The notes: generated by a model from the sequence alone, not told the origin. A stretch of DNA of 64,000 nt from Lentzea fradiae (GCF_900100955.1 NZ_FNCC01000013.1:62001-126000); one strand, 5' to 3'. Positions 33,513-42,784 are shown, numbered from the stretch's first letter. Translations and numbers: made by a program.

Positions 33513-34435
33513 ACGAGCACGACGTCCACACCGATCCCGGCGCGATCACCGACCTGACCGACGCCGCCGCCCGCCGGCGCACCGAGGTGGCGCCGGACGG
33601 CTCGGCGGCCGGCTACAAGGCGCGCCGCACCCTCCCGATCCGCGTCGAGCTGCAACGGCAGATCCGCCGCCGCAGGACCCAGCTCGTGCTGGGCTTCCTG
33701 GTGCTGCTGCCGTTCATCCTGGCGCTGAGCTTCGAGATCGGCCAGTCCGACCCGAACCGCCGCACCGGCGGCTTCGTGGACCTCGCGACCGCGAGCGGCA
33801 TCAACTTCGTGGTGCTGACGCTGTTCGTGAGCAGCAGCTTCCTGCTGCCGATGATCGTGGCGCTGTTCTTCGGCGACACGATCGCGTCCGAGGCGTCCTG
33901 GTCGAGCCTCAAGTACCTGCTGGCCGCCCCGATCCCGCGCCACCGCCTGCTGAGGCAGAAGGCGATCTCGTCGGGCATCCTGAGCTTCTTCGCGCTGGCC
34001 CTGCTGCCGGCGGTGGCCCTGGGCGTCGGCGTCGCCTGGTACGGCGCGGGCGAGGTCGTGAGCCCGACGGGCGAAGCGGCCCCGTTCGCCGACGGCGTGC
34101 TCGGCATGGCGCTGGCCGTCTGCTACATCGCCATCAACCTGTTCTGGGTGGCGGGCCTGGCGCTGTTCCTGTCCGTGACCACCGACGCACCCCTGGGCGC
34201 GGTCGGCGGCACGGTGCTGGTGTCGATCCTGTCGCAGATCCTCGACCAGATCGAACCGCTCGGCGACCTGCGCAACTACCTGCCGAGCCACTACGCGATG
34301 GCGTGGGCCGACCTGCTGTCGACCGACATCGACTGGTCGGAGATGACCCGCGGAACGTTCTCCGCGCTCGTCTACGGCGGCATCTTCACCCTGCTCGCGG
34401 CAAGCCGCTTCAAGACCAAGGACGTCACGAGCTGA
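33509..34435 (+). CDS. ABC-2 type permease
   Basis: A 308-residue membrane protein. After a 50-residue cytoplasmic N-terminus rich in Arg (RRTLPIRVELQRQIRRRRTQL) come about six transmembrane helices, including LVLGFLVLLPFILALSF, FVVLTLFVSSSFLLPMIVALFF, GILSFFALALLPAVALGV and LGAVGGTVLVSILSQIL. The loop SEASWSSLKYLLAAPIPRHRLLRQK is the typical coupling helix of ABC-2 permeases. It partners the ATPase half of the upstream fusion protein. GTG start overlapping the small gene. Confidence 0.88.
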   Translation: MNEHDVHTDPGAITDLTDAAARRRTEVAPDGSAAGYKARRTLPIRVELQRQIRRRRTQLVLGFLVLLPFILALSFEIGQSDPNRRTGGFVDLATASGINFVVLTLFVSSSFLLPMIVALFFGDTIASEASWSSLKYLLAAPIPRHRLLRQKAISSGILSFFALALLPAVALGVGVAWYGAGEVVSPTGEAAPFADGVLGMALAVCYIAINLFWVAGLALFLSVTTDAPLGAVGGTVLVSILSQILDQIEPLGDLRNYLPSHYAMAWADLLSTDIDWSEMTRGTFSALVYGGIFTLLAASRFKTKDVTS

Positions 34436-34474
34436 CAGGCCGCGGGCCCGGCGAGTCCGGGCCCGCGGCACCGC

Positions 34475-34867
34475 TCACTGGACGCAGAACTCGTTCCCCT
34501 CGGGGTCGAGCAGCACGACCCAGTGCCCCTTGCCGTCCTCGACCTCGCGCACCTTGGTGGCCCCGAGCGAGACGAGCCGGTCAACCGCCTCCAGCCCGGC
34601 GTTCACGTCGAGGTGGAGGCGGTTCTTCGCCGTCTTGCCCTCCGGAACGCGCTGGAAGAAGACCCGAGGCCCGTTCCCCTCCGGATCGATGATCGCCGAG
34701 TAGTCGTTGACCGACTCGAACGGGATGCCGTTCTTGACGGCGAAGTCCTCCCACGACTCGAAACCGGGAGGCGGCGGCTGCACCACGTACCCGAGCGCCT
34801 CCGCCCAGAAGGCAGCCAGCTTCCCGGGGTCGGCCGCGTCCATCGTCACCTGAAATCCGATCGCCAT
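34475..34867 (-). CDS. VOC/glyoxalase-like protein
   Basis: A 130-residue vicinal oxygen chelate protein with the two beta-alpha-beta-beta-beta repeats (QVTMDAADPGKLAAFWAEALGY ... RLHLDVNAGLEAVDRLVSLGATKVRE ... GHWVVLLDPEGNEFCVQ). Glu/His positions expected for metal binding (HLDV, the final EFCV) are partly present. Members include glyoxalases, dioxygenases and antibiotic-binding proteins; the C-terminal DPEGNEFC pattern is typical of the Glyoxalase_6 group. Stand-alone gene; substrate unknown. Confidence 0.9.
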   Translation of the reverse strand: MAIGFQVTMDAADPGKLAAFWAEALGYVVQPPPPGFESWEDFAVKNGIPFESVNDYSAIIDPEGNGPRVFFQRVPEGKTAKNRLHLDVNAGLEAVDRLVSLGATKVREVEDGKGHWVVLLDPEGNEFCVQ

Positions 34868-34986
34868 GCGGCAACCGTAAAGACCAATGCGGACAACCAC
34901 TGTCCGGAGAGCACCACGCATGCCCTTTGCTCGCGCAGGGCTTCACGACCGCGGCACGGTGACCCACGACCGGCCGTCACCCGCCG

Positions 34987-35334
34987 TCAGGCAGGCCGCC
35001 TCCGCTTGGGCAACCGCGCCACGACGGCCTCGTAGGAGGAGTCGACCAGCTCCAGCAGGTCGTCGTCCGGCACGGCTCCCTTGAGCGAGACCGTGTTCCA
35101 CCCGTACCGCCCGACGTATCCGCTGATCGTCACGTCATCGGGAAACCGCTCGCGCCAGGGCGCGGCAGCCTCGGCGTCGGCACCGCACTTCAGCCCGACG
35201 GTGTGCGCGTCGAGCCCGACGAAGGCGAACGCCTTGCCACCCACCTTGCACACCAGCTCGGCGTCACCCCACGGGTACGTCTCCTCCGCTCCGGGCTTGG
35301 CGGCGCAGTAGGCGATCAACTCGTCCAGTGTCAC
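34987..35334 (-). CDS. MmcQ/YjbR-family protein
   Basis: A 115-residue DNA-binding-like CyaY-fold protein of the MmcQ/YjbR family: DELIAYCAAKPGAEETYPWGDAELVCKVGGKAFAFV in the first half (broken here by its Pro turn), GYVGRYGWNTVSLKGAVPDDDLLELVDSSYE in the second. YjbR-like proteins have a fold with a double-wing DNA-binding character, but no defined function. GTG 35334 lies 7 bp after the MarR stop, so the two are one operon. Confidence 0.88.
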   Translation of the reverse strand: MTLDELIAYCAAKPGAEETYPWGDAELVCKVGGKAFAFVGLDAHTVGLKCGADAEAAAPWRERFPDDVTISGYVGRYGWNTVSLKGAVPDDDLLELVDSSYEAVVARLPKRRRPA

Positions 35335-35341
35335 AACAGGA

Positions 35342-35812
35342 TTATCGCCCGCCGAACACGGCCACGAAACGAGTGAGCAAGTCGGCGAACACAGCCCGCT
35401 CCTCATCCGTCCAGTCCGCCATCGCGGTGGCACAGGCGGCCTGCCGAGCCCGATGCAGCTCAGCCGACGTGGCCCGCCCCCGAGCCGTCCGCACGAGCAA
35501 CACCCGCCGCCCGTCCGCCTTGTCAGCGACCCGCGACAGCAACCCGGCGTCCACGGCACTGGTGACCAGCTTGCTGGCCCGAGGCTGGTCGACGTGCAGC
35601 GCCGAAGCCACGCTCGAGACTGTCGCCTGCACCCCCGCACGCTCCGCACTCTCCACAACGTCCAACACGTCAAATGCCGGAACAGCAAGCTCCGCAAGCG
35701 CTCGACGTGACTGACTGCGCCGCACAGCGATCAGCGCCTGCTCCACCGCGGCAAGGTGGGAGTCCACATCCACCCAGCGATCATGGCCGTCCTGCGCCGT
35801 GACGAAAGGCAT
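35342..35812 (-). CDS. MarR-family transcriptional regulator
   Basis: A 156-residue MarR-type winged-helix regulator. The helical region FDVLDVVESAERAGVQATVSSVASALHVDQPRASKLVTSAV contains the DNA-recognition helix (about residues 67-85), and the wing follows at RVADKADGRRVLLVRTARG. Helices at both ends serve dimerisation. ATG 35812 is used because it precedes the MPFVTAQDG opening; the frame runs open further upstream. It controls at least the downstream MmcQ/YjbR gene; a ligand is not evident. Confidence 0.85.
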   Translation of the reverse strand: MPFVTAQDGHDRWVDVDSHLAAVEQALIAVRRSQSRRALAELAVPAFDVLDVVESAERAGVQATVSSVASALHVDQPRASKLVTSAVDAGLLSRVADKADGRRVLLVRTARGRATSAELHRARQAACATAMADWTDEERAVFADLLTRFVAVFGGR

Positions 35813-36435
35813 CAGCCCACATCTCACCCCAGAGGGGGATTTACGGGCGCCCAAACATGGGCGTTCCACCAAAAAAGCTACGCGCCGCACACGTCGAACT
35901 CACAGTGAGCGACAGACAAAACGAGACATGACACAAAGGACACACTCTGAGTCAACCTCGCCCGACACCGACGGCACAGGGGACGACCGGATGGACACAG
36001 GCGCGGGAGGCCCATGTGAGACGACCGAGCAAGCACCTCGAGCAGACCGCACGGATCGGGCACAGGTCAGCGCAACTCGGGCACGAAGTGTCCGATTGAG
36101 CCGGACACGCCACAGACGCCAGCCGACGTAAGTAGGCGCCACCCCGGCAACGCCCGCCCAAGCGACGGCGAAGCCGAGTCCCAGCGATGGCGCAGCCGAG
36201 CAGTCCCGGGCAAGGCGAGGCGCGGTGGTGGCTCTCCCGTCCAGCGCGGCAAGGGCCGAGCCGTGCTGGACGGGAGAGCCACCACCCACAAACGCAACCA
36301 CCAGCACAACAGCAAGCCGCCCAACACCAACAGACGTGCCATCTGCCTACTCAGAGCGCTGGCCCCGGCTCCTTCGGGAGTGCCGGGGGCGAGGGTGCGA
36401 AGCCCTCAGGGTGCATGGGGCGAAGCCCTCCGCCC
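35813..36435. other. 623-bp interval without a convincing gene, with inverted and direct repeats
   Basis: Between the MarR gene and the uvrB end, open frames exist on both strands but none shows a recognisable family, a Shine-Dalgarno or consistent codon bias. The stretch near 35900-36060 is unusually A-rich. From 36161 on there are repeats: two 18-bp direct copies (36161-36178, 36183-36200, two mismatches) and a perfect 22-bp inverted repeat (36224-36245 with 36265-36286). Confidence 0.6.
36224..36286. terminator. long perfect hairpin downstream of uvrB
   Basis: Arms of 22 bp (36224-36245 and 36265-36286) flank a 19-base loop that itself is GC-rich. It lies 150 bp past the uvrB stop and could stop transcription from it. 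A repetitive-element origin is also possible, since direct repeats stand next to it. Confidence 0.5.
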
Positions 36436-38598
36436 TCACCGAACCCCAGCGGCGTCCATCCCCCGAAGCTCCTTCTTCAGATCCTGGATCTCGTCCCGCA
36501 ACCGAGCGGCCAGCTCGAACTGCAGGTCCCGAGCAGCGTTCATCATCTGATCAGTCAACGACTGCACCAGATCCGCCAGCTCCGACCGAGCCATCCCAGC
36601 CCGCTCATGAGCGGCCACCACCCCGGAAGACCGGCCACCCTCACCGGTGGCCCGCTTCCCCCGAGACTGGTTCCGCCCAGACCCGCCGACAGGAACCTCG
36701 TCCTCGGCCTCGGAGTACACCGCCTCCAAGATGTCGGTGATCTTCTTGCGCAACGGCTGCGGATCGATGCCCCGCTCACGGTTGTAAGCGACCTGCTTCT
36801 CCCGCCGCCGGTTCGTCTCGTCGATCGCGTGCCGCATCGAGTCCGTGATCTTGTCCGCGTACATGTGGACCTCACCGGACACGTTGCGAGCGGCACGGCC
36901 GATCGTCTGGACGAGCGACGTCCCGGACCGCAGGAAGCCCTCCTTGTCCGCGTCGAGGATCGCCACCAGCGACACCTCGGGGAGGTCGAGGCCCTCCCGC
37001 AGCAGGTTGATGCCGATCAGCACGTCGAACTCGCCGAGCCGCAGCTGGCGCAGCAGCTCGACGCGGCGCAGCGTGTCGACCTCGGAGTGCAGGTAGCGGA
37101 CCCGGATGCCCAGTTCGAGCAGGTAGTCCGTGAGGTCCTCGGCCATCTTCTTGGTCAGTGTGGTGACCAGGACGCGTTCGTCGCGCTCGGCCCGTTCGCG
37201 GATCGAGTGCACCAGGTCGTCGATCTGGCCCTCGGTCGGCTTCACGACCACCTCGGGGTCGACCAGGCCGGTGGGGCGGATGACCTGCTCGACGAACTCG
37301 CCGCCGGACTGGCCCAGCTCGTACGGGCCGGGGGTCGCGGACAGGTAGACGACCTGGCCGATGCGGTCGGCGAACTCCTCCCACGTCAGCGGGCGGTTGT
37401 CGAGCGCCGACGGGAGGCGGAAGCCGTGCTCGACGAGGTTGCGCTTGCGGGACGCGTCGCCCTCGTACATGCCGCCGATCTGCGGCACCGTCACGTGCGA
37501 CTCGTCGATGACCATCAGGAAGTCGTCGGGGAAGTAGTCGAGCAGCGTGGCCGGTGCGGTGCCGGGGGCGCGGCCGTCGATGTGGCGGGAGTAGTTCTCG
37601 ATGCCGTTGCAGAAGCCGACCTGGCGCATCATCTCGATGTCGTAGGACGTGCGCATGCGCAGGCGCTGGGCCTCCAGCAGCTTGCCCTGGCGCTCCATCT
37701 GCGCGAGCGTCGTCTCCAGCTCCGCCTCGATGTCGCGGATGGCGCGTTCCATCCGCTCCGGGCCGGCCACGTAGTGCGTCGCCGGGAAGATGCGGAGGTC
37801 GTTGACCTCGCGCACCACGTCGCCCGTCAGCGGGTGCAGGTAGTAGAGCTTGTCGATCTCGTCGCCGAAGAACTCGACGCGGATCGCCAGCTCCTCGTAG
37901 GACGGGATGATCTCGACCGTGTCGCCGCGCACGCGGAACGAGCCGCGGGTGAACGACATGTCGTTGCGGGTGTACTGGACGTCGACCAGGAGGCGCAGGA
38001 ACGCGTCGCGGTCGACCTCCACGCCCACCTCGAGCGGGATCGAGCGGTCGAGGTACGACTGGGGCGTGCCGAGGCCGTAGATGCACGACACCGACGCGAC
38101 CACGATGACGTCGCGCCGGGTCAGCAGCGACATGGTGGCCGAGTGGCGCAGGCGCTCGACGTCCTCGTTGATCGAGGAGTCCTTCTCGATGTACGTGTCC
38201 GTCTGCGGGATGTACGCCTCTGGCTGGTAGTAGTCGTAGTAGCTGACGAAGTACTCCACCGCGTTGTGCGGGAAGAGCTCCTTCAGCTCGTTCGCCAGCT
38301 GCGCCGCGAGCGTCTTGTTCGGCGCCATGACGAGCGTCGGCCGTTGCAGCTTCTCGACCAGCCACGCCGTGGTCGCGGACTTGCCCGTACCGGTGGCGCC
38401 CAGCAGCACCACGTCGCGCTCGCCCGCGCGCACCCTGCGCTCCAGCTCGGCGATCGCCGCCGGCTGGTCACCGGCCGGCTGGTACTCGCTGACCACGCGG
38501 AACTGCCCGTCGGTGCGCACGATGTCGCCGACGGGACGGTGCTCGGAGTGCGCCTTGACGGTGCTCTCCTCTGACGGGAGCTCGGTTGCGAATGCCAC
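36436..38598 (-). CDS. uvrB: UvrABC system protein B
   Basis: A 720-residue nucleotide-excision-repair helicase subunit that loads onto damage from UvrA and recruits UvrC. Walker A is [11 protein letters not shown]. The beta-hairpin is at [17 protein letters not shown]. Further motifs are [24 protein letters not shown] (DE-box), [24 protein letters not shown] and [10 protein letters not shown]. The C-terminal UVR motif for UvrC contact is at [28 protein letters not shown]. Full length for the family. GTG 38598 is a reasonable start; TTG 38628 and GTG 38607 are alternatives. Stand-alone gene. Confidence 0.97.
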   Translation of the reverse strand: MAFATELPSEESTVKAHSEHRPVGDIVRTDGQFRVVSEYQPAGDQPAAIAELERRVRAGERDVVLLGATGTGKSATTAWLVEKLQRPTLVMAPNKTLAAQLANELKELFPHNAVEYFVSYYDYYQPEAYIPQTDTYIEKDSSINEDVERLRHSATMSLLTRRDVIVVASVSCIYGLGTPQSYLDRSIPLEVGVEVDRDAFLRLLVDVQYTRNDMSFTRGSFRVRGDTVEIIPSYEELAIRVEFFGDEIDKLYYLHPLTGDVVREVNDLRIFPATHYVAGPERMERAIRDIEAELETTLAQMERQGKLLEAQRLRMRTSYDIEMMRQVGFCNGIENYSRHIDGRAPGTAPATLLDYFPDDFLMVIDESHVTVPQIGGMYEGDASRKRNLVEHGFRLPSALDNRPLTWEEFADRIGQVVYLSATPGPYELGQSGGEFVEQVIRPTGLVDPEVVVKPTEGQIDDLVHSIRERAERDERVLVTTLTKKMAEDLTDYLLELGIRVRYLHSEVDTLRRVELLRQLRLGEFDVLIGINLLREGLDLPEVSLVAILDADKEGFLRSGTSLVQTIGRAARNVSGEVHMYADKITDSMRHAIDETNRRREKQVAYNRERGIDPQPLRKKITDILEAVYSEAEDEVPVGGSGRNQSRGKRATGEGGRSSGVVAAHERAGMARSELADLVQSLTDQMMNAARDLQFELAARLRDEIQDLKKELRGMDAAGVR

Positions 38599-38661
38599 GG
38601 CAAGCACGTTACGCCGAGGGTCCGACAATTTCAGATCGCGCCTGGTCAGAGCCTTGAACGA

Positions 38662-39750
38662 CTAGTCGCAGGGACAACAGCAGCAGTCGCAGCTCCCGCA
38701 GTCGCAGTCACAGTCGCAGCCACCGCGGCGCTTGTCGCTCCACGGGCCGGGGAACGGGTCGCGGCAGCAGAACTGGCACGTCCCGCACTGGTAGAGGAAC
38801 GCGCCGCAGCCCGCGAAGCACCCGCGCGGACGCGGCTGCCAGTTCAGCTTCGGGTACGCCCACAGGCCGCTGCCGGGATCGGACCAGGTCGGCTTGTGCG
38901 GGTCGCGGCCCTTGCGGCCGAACACGCGGATCACCGCCTCCTCCAGCTCGTGCACCATCAGCTTGTGCACCAGCCGCCCGTCGGTGAACTCGACCTCGTC
39001 GAGCGCCAGCCGGATGCCGGTCAGGGCGTCCAGGCAGAGCCGGTGCGCCTCCTCGACCGACGTCCCGGTGGCCGTCAGGGGGTTCCAGGCGCCGGACGCG
39101 CGGTCCTCCTCCAGGTCCTCCGCGGCGTCGATCAGGTGCGCGACCCGTCCGAACAGGCGGCCCACCTCGCGCAACGGCTCCGCGTTGCCCGGCCGTCCCG
39201 CGATGACCGCCGTCTGCGCCAGGGCGAACCCCGTGGCGGTCTCGGTCGGCTCCGTCACGGCGAGCACGGAGCTGCCGAGCCCCGCAGCCTGCTCCACGAG
39301 CGGCTGCCTGCGCACCGTCTCCACCATCACCGAGGCGTCGAAGCCCAGGTCGGAGGCGGTACCGAGACCCTTGTCCGCCCAGCGCCGCGCGACCTTGCGG
39401 CTCGCCCAGCCCATCCGGGCGGCGAGGCCGTCGCCGTCGTCCACGTGGTCGTGGATCTTCAACGACGCCAGCACGAGCGACACCGACGCCGCGAGCCGCG
39501 CCCCGGACCCGATGGCCACGTCCGCGGACTTCATGCCGCGCAACGCACACGGCCCCGCGGTCCGCCGGGAGACCTCCGACTGGGCCTCCACGGCGGCCGA
39601 GATCACCAGACCGTCGTAGTTGGTGACGAGGCGCGCGAGGTGGCCGTGCTCGTCGCGCAACGACAGGCACATCCCGCACAGGTGCGCGAGCCACGCGGAC
39701 CGCAGCTCAGCGCCCAACCTGTTGCGGCAGGGGCGGATGATCCCGAACAT
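38662..39750 (-). CDS. DUF5685 family protein with Cys-rich tail
   Basis: A 362-residue actinobacterial protein of the DUF5685 family: opening MFGIIRPCRNRLG, then LCGMCLSLRDEHGHLARLVTNYDGL with a CxxC, followed by a helical region and a run of Cys pairs at the C-terminus (GCFAGCGAFLYQCGTCQFCC). The last 20 residues hold ten Cys and several Asp (GCDCDCDCGSCDCCCCPCD). The family is seen next to peptide natural-product genes in some Streptomyces, with no proven activity. Metal or Fe-S binding is plausible. ATG 39750 is the only start that fits the family. Confidence 0.85.
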   Translation of the reverse strand: MFGIIRPCRNRLGAELRSAWLAHLCGMCLSLRDEHGHLARLVTNYDGLVISAAVEAQSEVSRRTAGPCALRGMKSADVAIGSGARLAASVSLVLASLKIHDHVDDGDGLAARMGWASRKVARRWADKGLGTASDLGFDASVMVETVRRQPLVEQAAGLGSSVLAVTEPTETATGFALAQTAVIAGRPGNAEPLREVGRLFGRVAHLIDAAEDLEEDRASGAWNPLTATGTSVEEAHRLCLDALTGIRLALDEVEFTDGRLVHKLMVHELEEAVIRVFGRKGRDPHKPTWSDPGSGLWAYPKLNWQPRPRGCFAGCGAFLYQCGTCQFCCRDPFPGPWSDKRRGGCDCDCDCGSCDCCCCPCD

Positions 39751-39800
39751 GCGCGGAATCCTAAGTGGCCGGAGGCCGCGACGATGGCAGTATCGGCGAC

Positions 39801-40310
39801 GTGGCACACATCCATCCGCCGAAGATCGAGTACTTCGACCTGGACGCCAAGAGCAACACCGATCCGAAGGGGCAGCTGCGCAGCGTCGACGAGTTCCGGC
39901 TCACCCCGGCCGGCCTCTACATGGTCCGGCCGCTCGCCGGGCACCCGAAGATCAGCCACTTCGAGAGCTGGTTCCTGCCCAAGCTCAACCTCCGCGTCAC
40001 GCGGCAGTCGTGGCACCCCGGTCACGAGCTCGACTTCGACTTCTACGTGGACGTCGTGGAGATCAACGCGATCGGCAGCGTGTGGAAGACGACGGATCTT
40101 TACCTGGACCTGATAGTCCGAACGGGTAGAAGTGTCACGGTTCTCGACACCGACGAACTGATAGCCGCGGTCCAGCACGGCCTGCTCACGCCGGAACGCG
40201 CGCAGTGGGCGCTGGAAACCACCTACACGGCGGTGTCCGGAATTTCAGCGCACGGTCACGATGTTGTCAGTTGGCTCGCCTATTCGGGTTGCCCCACGAC
40301 CTGGCGTTGA
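39801..40310 (+). CDS. DUF402-domain protein 1
   Basis: A 169-residue DUF402/FomD-like protein. The order of segments is characteristic: HPPKIEYFDLDAKSNTDPKG, VDEFRLTPAGLYMVRP, SWFLPKLNLRVTRQSWHPGHELDFDFYVDVVEI, and TDLYLDLIVRTGRSVTVLDTDEL, ending with HGHDVVSWL. FomD hydrolyses a nucleotidyl phosphonate in fosfomycin synthesis, and other members cleave nucleoside diphosphates; the Asp/Glu pairs in the LDFDFYVDVVE segment would bind metal. GTG 39801 is used. Confidence 0.85.
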   Translation: MAHIHPPKIEYFDLDAKSNTDPKGQLRSVDEFRLTPAGLYMVRPLAGHPKISHFESWFLPKLNLRVTRQSWHPGHELDFDFYVDVVEINAIGSVWKTTDLYLDLIVRTGRSVTVLDTDELIAAVQHGLLTPERAQWALETTYTAVSGISAHGHDVVSWLAYSGCPTTWR

Positions 40311-40380
40311 TACACGGAGTGTAGTCGTCACCTGAACGTGACGTAACAAATCAACCCGCAGTGTTACTGGCAGCATTTAT

Positions 40381-40917
40381 ATGACTACCCTCGGCGCGGT
40401 GGGAGCGGTTACTACACCTCAGCTGGTCGATGTCGTCGACACCTATTCAGGCGTCCGTGCGTATTCGTCCGGCGGCACACGGACGCTCAGTTCGTGCGAA
40501 GTCGAACGCTGGGGTCTGCGAATCGAACATCCCACCCCCGAGGACCCCTTTTCGGACTCCGAGGTCACCTGGCTGATGCCCGATCTGGGCCTGCGCCTCA
40601 CGACCTACCGCGGCCGCTCCCGGCACTCGCGGGTCAGCCCGAGCGTCCTGTCCGCGGTGCGGGTGGAACGCGACCACCGGCACTGGCGGACCACCGACCT
40701 GCTGCTCGGCCTCGCGGTCCCCGGCGGCTCGACGCCCCGCATCGTGCGCACCGAGGAGTTCGCCGCGGCCGTGGCGGGCCGGGTCCTGCGCCCCGGTGAC
40801 GCCGACCAGGCCCTCCGCACGGTCCACCGCGCCCTCGAAGAGCTGAGCAACGTCAACCACAACCTGACGTCGTGGCTGACGTGGCACGGCATCTACGACG
40901 CCTGGCCGCCCCTGTAA
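40381..40917 (+). CDS. DUF402-domain protein 2
   Basis: A 178-residue paralogue of the preceding gene, 70 bp downstream. SEVTWLMPDLGLRLTTYRGRS and WRTTDLLLGLAVPGG align with the SWFLP and TDLYLDL segments of copy 1, and the C-terminal NVNHNLTSWLTWHGI with HGHDVVSWLAYSG. The acidic motif LDFDFYVDVVE is replaced by VSPSVLSAVRVERD, so the presumed metal site is lost and the second copy may be non-catalytic. The 3' end overlaps coaE by 25 bp. Confidence 0.75.
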   Translation: MTTLGAVGAVTTPQLVDVVDTYSGVRAYSSGGTRTLSSCEVERWGLRIEHPTPEDPFSDSEVTWLMPDLGLRLTTYRGRSRHSRVSPSVLSAVRVERDHRHWRTTDLLLGLAVPGGSTPRIVRTEEFAAAVAGRVLRPGDADQALRTVHRALEELSNVNHNLTSWLTWHGIYDAWPPL

Positions 40918-42041
40918 GCCTCGACGCGCGCCGCGGCCGCCGCCATCCAGGGCTCCTTCGCCTCGCTGTAGGCGGCCCCGTCGGCGTCGGCCGCGAACCG
41001 TTCGGACAGCCCCAGCTTGATCTTCGCGTACTCCTCGCGCGCCGCGTCGTCGTGCCGGAGCCAGTCGCGGAAGTCCAGGGCCCACCGCCAGTTCGCGGCG
41101 CCCTCGACGCGCAGGTGCAGGTGCACGCGCCGTCCGGGATCGGCGCCGGCGTGCAGCCGCTTGTCCCAGTTCCCCTCACCGCGTGGCGTGTCGACGTATG
41201 GCCCCATGTACGGGAACCCGGCCTGCTCCAACGCGCCCCGCAACGAGTCCGCCGCGTCCATGTCCTCGACGGCCAGCTGGAAGTCGAGCACGTCCTTGGC
41301 CGCCAGACCGGGCACCGATGTCGACCCGATGTGCTCCACACGCCGCCCACCGGCCGCCAGAGCGATCCTCCGCGCGATCCGCCGCGCCTGGGCGGGCCAC
41401 GTCTCGTCGTACGCCACGACGACCGGCGCCCCGCCGGCGACCGTCCGCGTGCGGACGTTCTTCTCGAACGCCACCAGCCGGTCCCACAACGCGGACACGT
41501 CCGGAACCTCACCGCTGTTGTCGAGCCACACGTCCGCGACCGCCCGCCGCTGCTCGTCCGTGGCCTGTGCGGCGATCCGCTTCTCGGCGTCGGCGCGGTC
41601 CATCCCCCGGCTGCCGACGAGCCTGCCCAGCCGCGTCTCGGTGTCCGCGTACACGACGACCACCAGGTGGTAGGCCGCGGCCATGTCCCGCTCCACCAGC
41701 AGCGGGATGTCGTGCACGACGATCGCGTCCTCGGGCGCCTCGGCCATCCGCTGCGCGGTGAGCGCCCCGATCCGCGGGTGCGTGATGCCGTTGAGGGTCT
41801 GCCGGGATTCCTCACTGGCGAACGCCTTGGCGGCGAGAGCGGCCCGGTCCAGCGTCCCGTCGGCGGCGAGCACGTCCTCGCCGAACGCCTCGACCACCTC
41901 GGCGAGCCCTTCGCTGCCGGGTTCGAGCACCTCCCGCGCGAGCTTGTCCGCGTCGACCACCACGGCACCGCGCTCCGCGAGGAGCCTCGCGACCGTCGAC
42001 TTCCCCGACCCGATCCCGCCGGTCAACCCCACCCTCAGCAT
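40893..42041 (-). CDS. coaE: dephospho-CoA kinase fused to a GrpB/UPF0157 domain
   Basis: A 382-residue fusion. Residues 1-200 are dephospho-CoA kinase, the last step of CoA synthesis (ATP-dependent phosphorylation of the ribose 3'-OH): P-loop GLTGGIGSGKST, DADKLAREV, LNGITHPRI and HDIPLLVE are all present. Residues about 205-382 are GrpB/UPF0157 (nucleotidyltransferase-like): VVAYDETWPAQARRIARRI, VEHIGSTSVPGLAAKDVLDFQ, NWDKRLH and WALDFRDWLR. The same fusion is known in mycobacteria, where the C-terminal domain helps folding of the kinase. It lies downstream of the lipoprotein gene (10-bp gap). Confidence 0.96.
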   Translation of the reverse strand: MLRVGLTGGIGSGKSTVARLLAERGAVVVDADKLAREVLEPGSEGLAEVVEAFGEDVLAADGTLDRAALAAKAFASEESRQTLNGITHPRIGALTAQRMAEAPEDAIVVHDIPLLVERDMAAAYHLVVVVYADTETRLGRLVGSRGMDRADAEKRIAAQATDEQRRAVADVWLDNSGEVPDVSALWDRLVAFEKNVRTRTVAGGAPVVVAYDETWPAQARRIARRIALAAGGRRVEHIGSTSVPGLAAKDVLDFQLAVEDMDAADSLRGALEQAGFPYMGPYVDTPRGEGNWDKRLHAGADPGRRVHLHLRVEGAANWRWALDFRDWLRHDDAAREEYAKIKLGLSERFAADADGAAYSEAKEPWMAAAAARVEAYRGGQAS

Positions 42042-42051
42042 GCGGGCCAGG

Positions 42052-42669
42052 TTAGACGGGCGGCGTCATCGACCGTTCGGCGAGTACGGGCAGCACGGCG
42101 GTGAGCCGGTCGGCGGGGAGGAAGTTGTTGCGGTTCCGCACGACGAACGTCGACTTGCCGAGGGACCCGATCAGCAACTGCTCGTCCTTGCCCTCGATCA
42201 ACGTCCCCTTCTGCTTGCCCACGTCGACCTCGGTGATCTTCGCCCCGTCGGTCCGCTCGGCGTCGACGCTCTCGGCCACCCTGGTCTTGGCGGTGGCCTC
42301 GTCCGTGTAGGTCGACAGGCCGATGACGATCTTCGCGTCCGGCAGGTTCCGCTTCTCGGGAATCCCGTAGTAGCAGTCGATCTTGCCCGTCCGCCCGATC
42401 CCCGGCTCCTTGATCCCGATGATGATGCGCGGCTCCCCCGGCAGCTCCTGCCCGAGCGTCGCGTTCATGACGTCGGCGGGAACCACGAGGTCGCAGTCGT
42501 CCGGCAACGGCCGGTCCACCATCACCGGGGCCTTGGTCGGGGTCGTCTGCGGCGTGATCTTCGGGATCTGCGGCGGCGGCGCGGCCGTCTGCGGCCCGGC
42601 CTCCGCACAAGCGGCACACACCGACAGGGCCACCGCGCCCAGCGCGACGAAGATCAGATTCCCACGCAT
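42052..42669 (-). CDS. lipoprotein, DUF3558-like
   Basis: A 205-residue lipoprotein. The signal peptide (LIFVALGAVALSVCAACAEAG) contains the lipobox with Cys near residue 20. After a Pro/Thr-rich linker (PPPQIPKITPQTTPTKAP) comes a compact domain with two Cys (DDCDLVVPADVMNATLG and GKIDCYYGIPEKR) that could bridge, the shape of the DUF3558 family found in ESX and cell-envelope contexts. Family assignment is moderate. Ends 10 bp before coaE. Confidence 0.75.
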   Translation of the reverse strand: MRGNLIFVALGAVALSVCAACAEAGPQTAAPPPQIPKITPQTTPTKAPVMVDRPLPDDCDLVVPADVMNATLGQELPGEPRIIIGIKEPGIGRTGKIDCYYGIPEKRNLPDAKIVIGLSTYTDEATAKTRVAESVDAERTDGAKITEVDVGKQKGTLIEGKDEQLLIGSLGKSTFVVRNRNNFLPADRLTAVLPVLAERSMTPPV

Positions 42670-42784
42670 AGGTTTGTCAACCTACACAACGGACTTCACC
42701 CTCCACCACAGGTCGGGGGCGTCGCAGGAGGACGAACCGCCCGGTCGGGCGACAGAGCCGATCGACCGCGAGCCCCGGACGACA

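Noticed and set aside
35799-36131. A 110-residue plus-strand frame and several minus-strand frames between MarR and uvrB
   Set aside because: Composition is Arg/Thr-rich without recognisable folds, starts are poor, and the frames conflict with each other.
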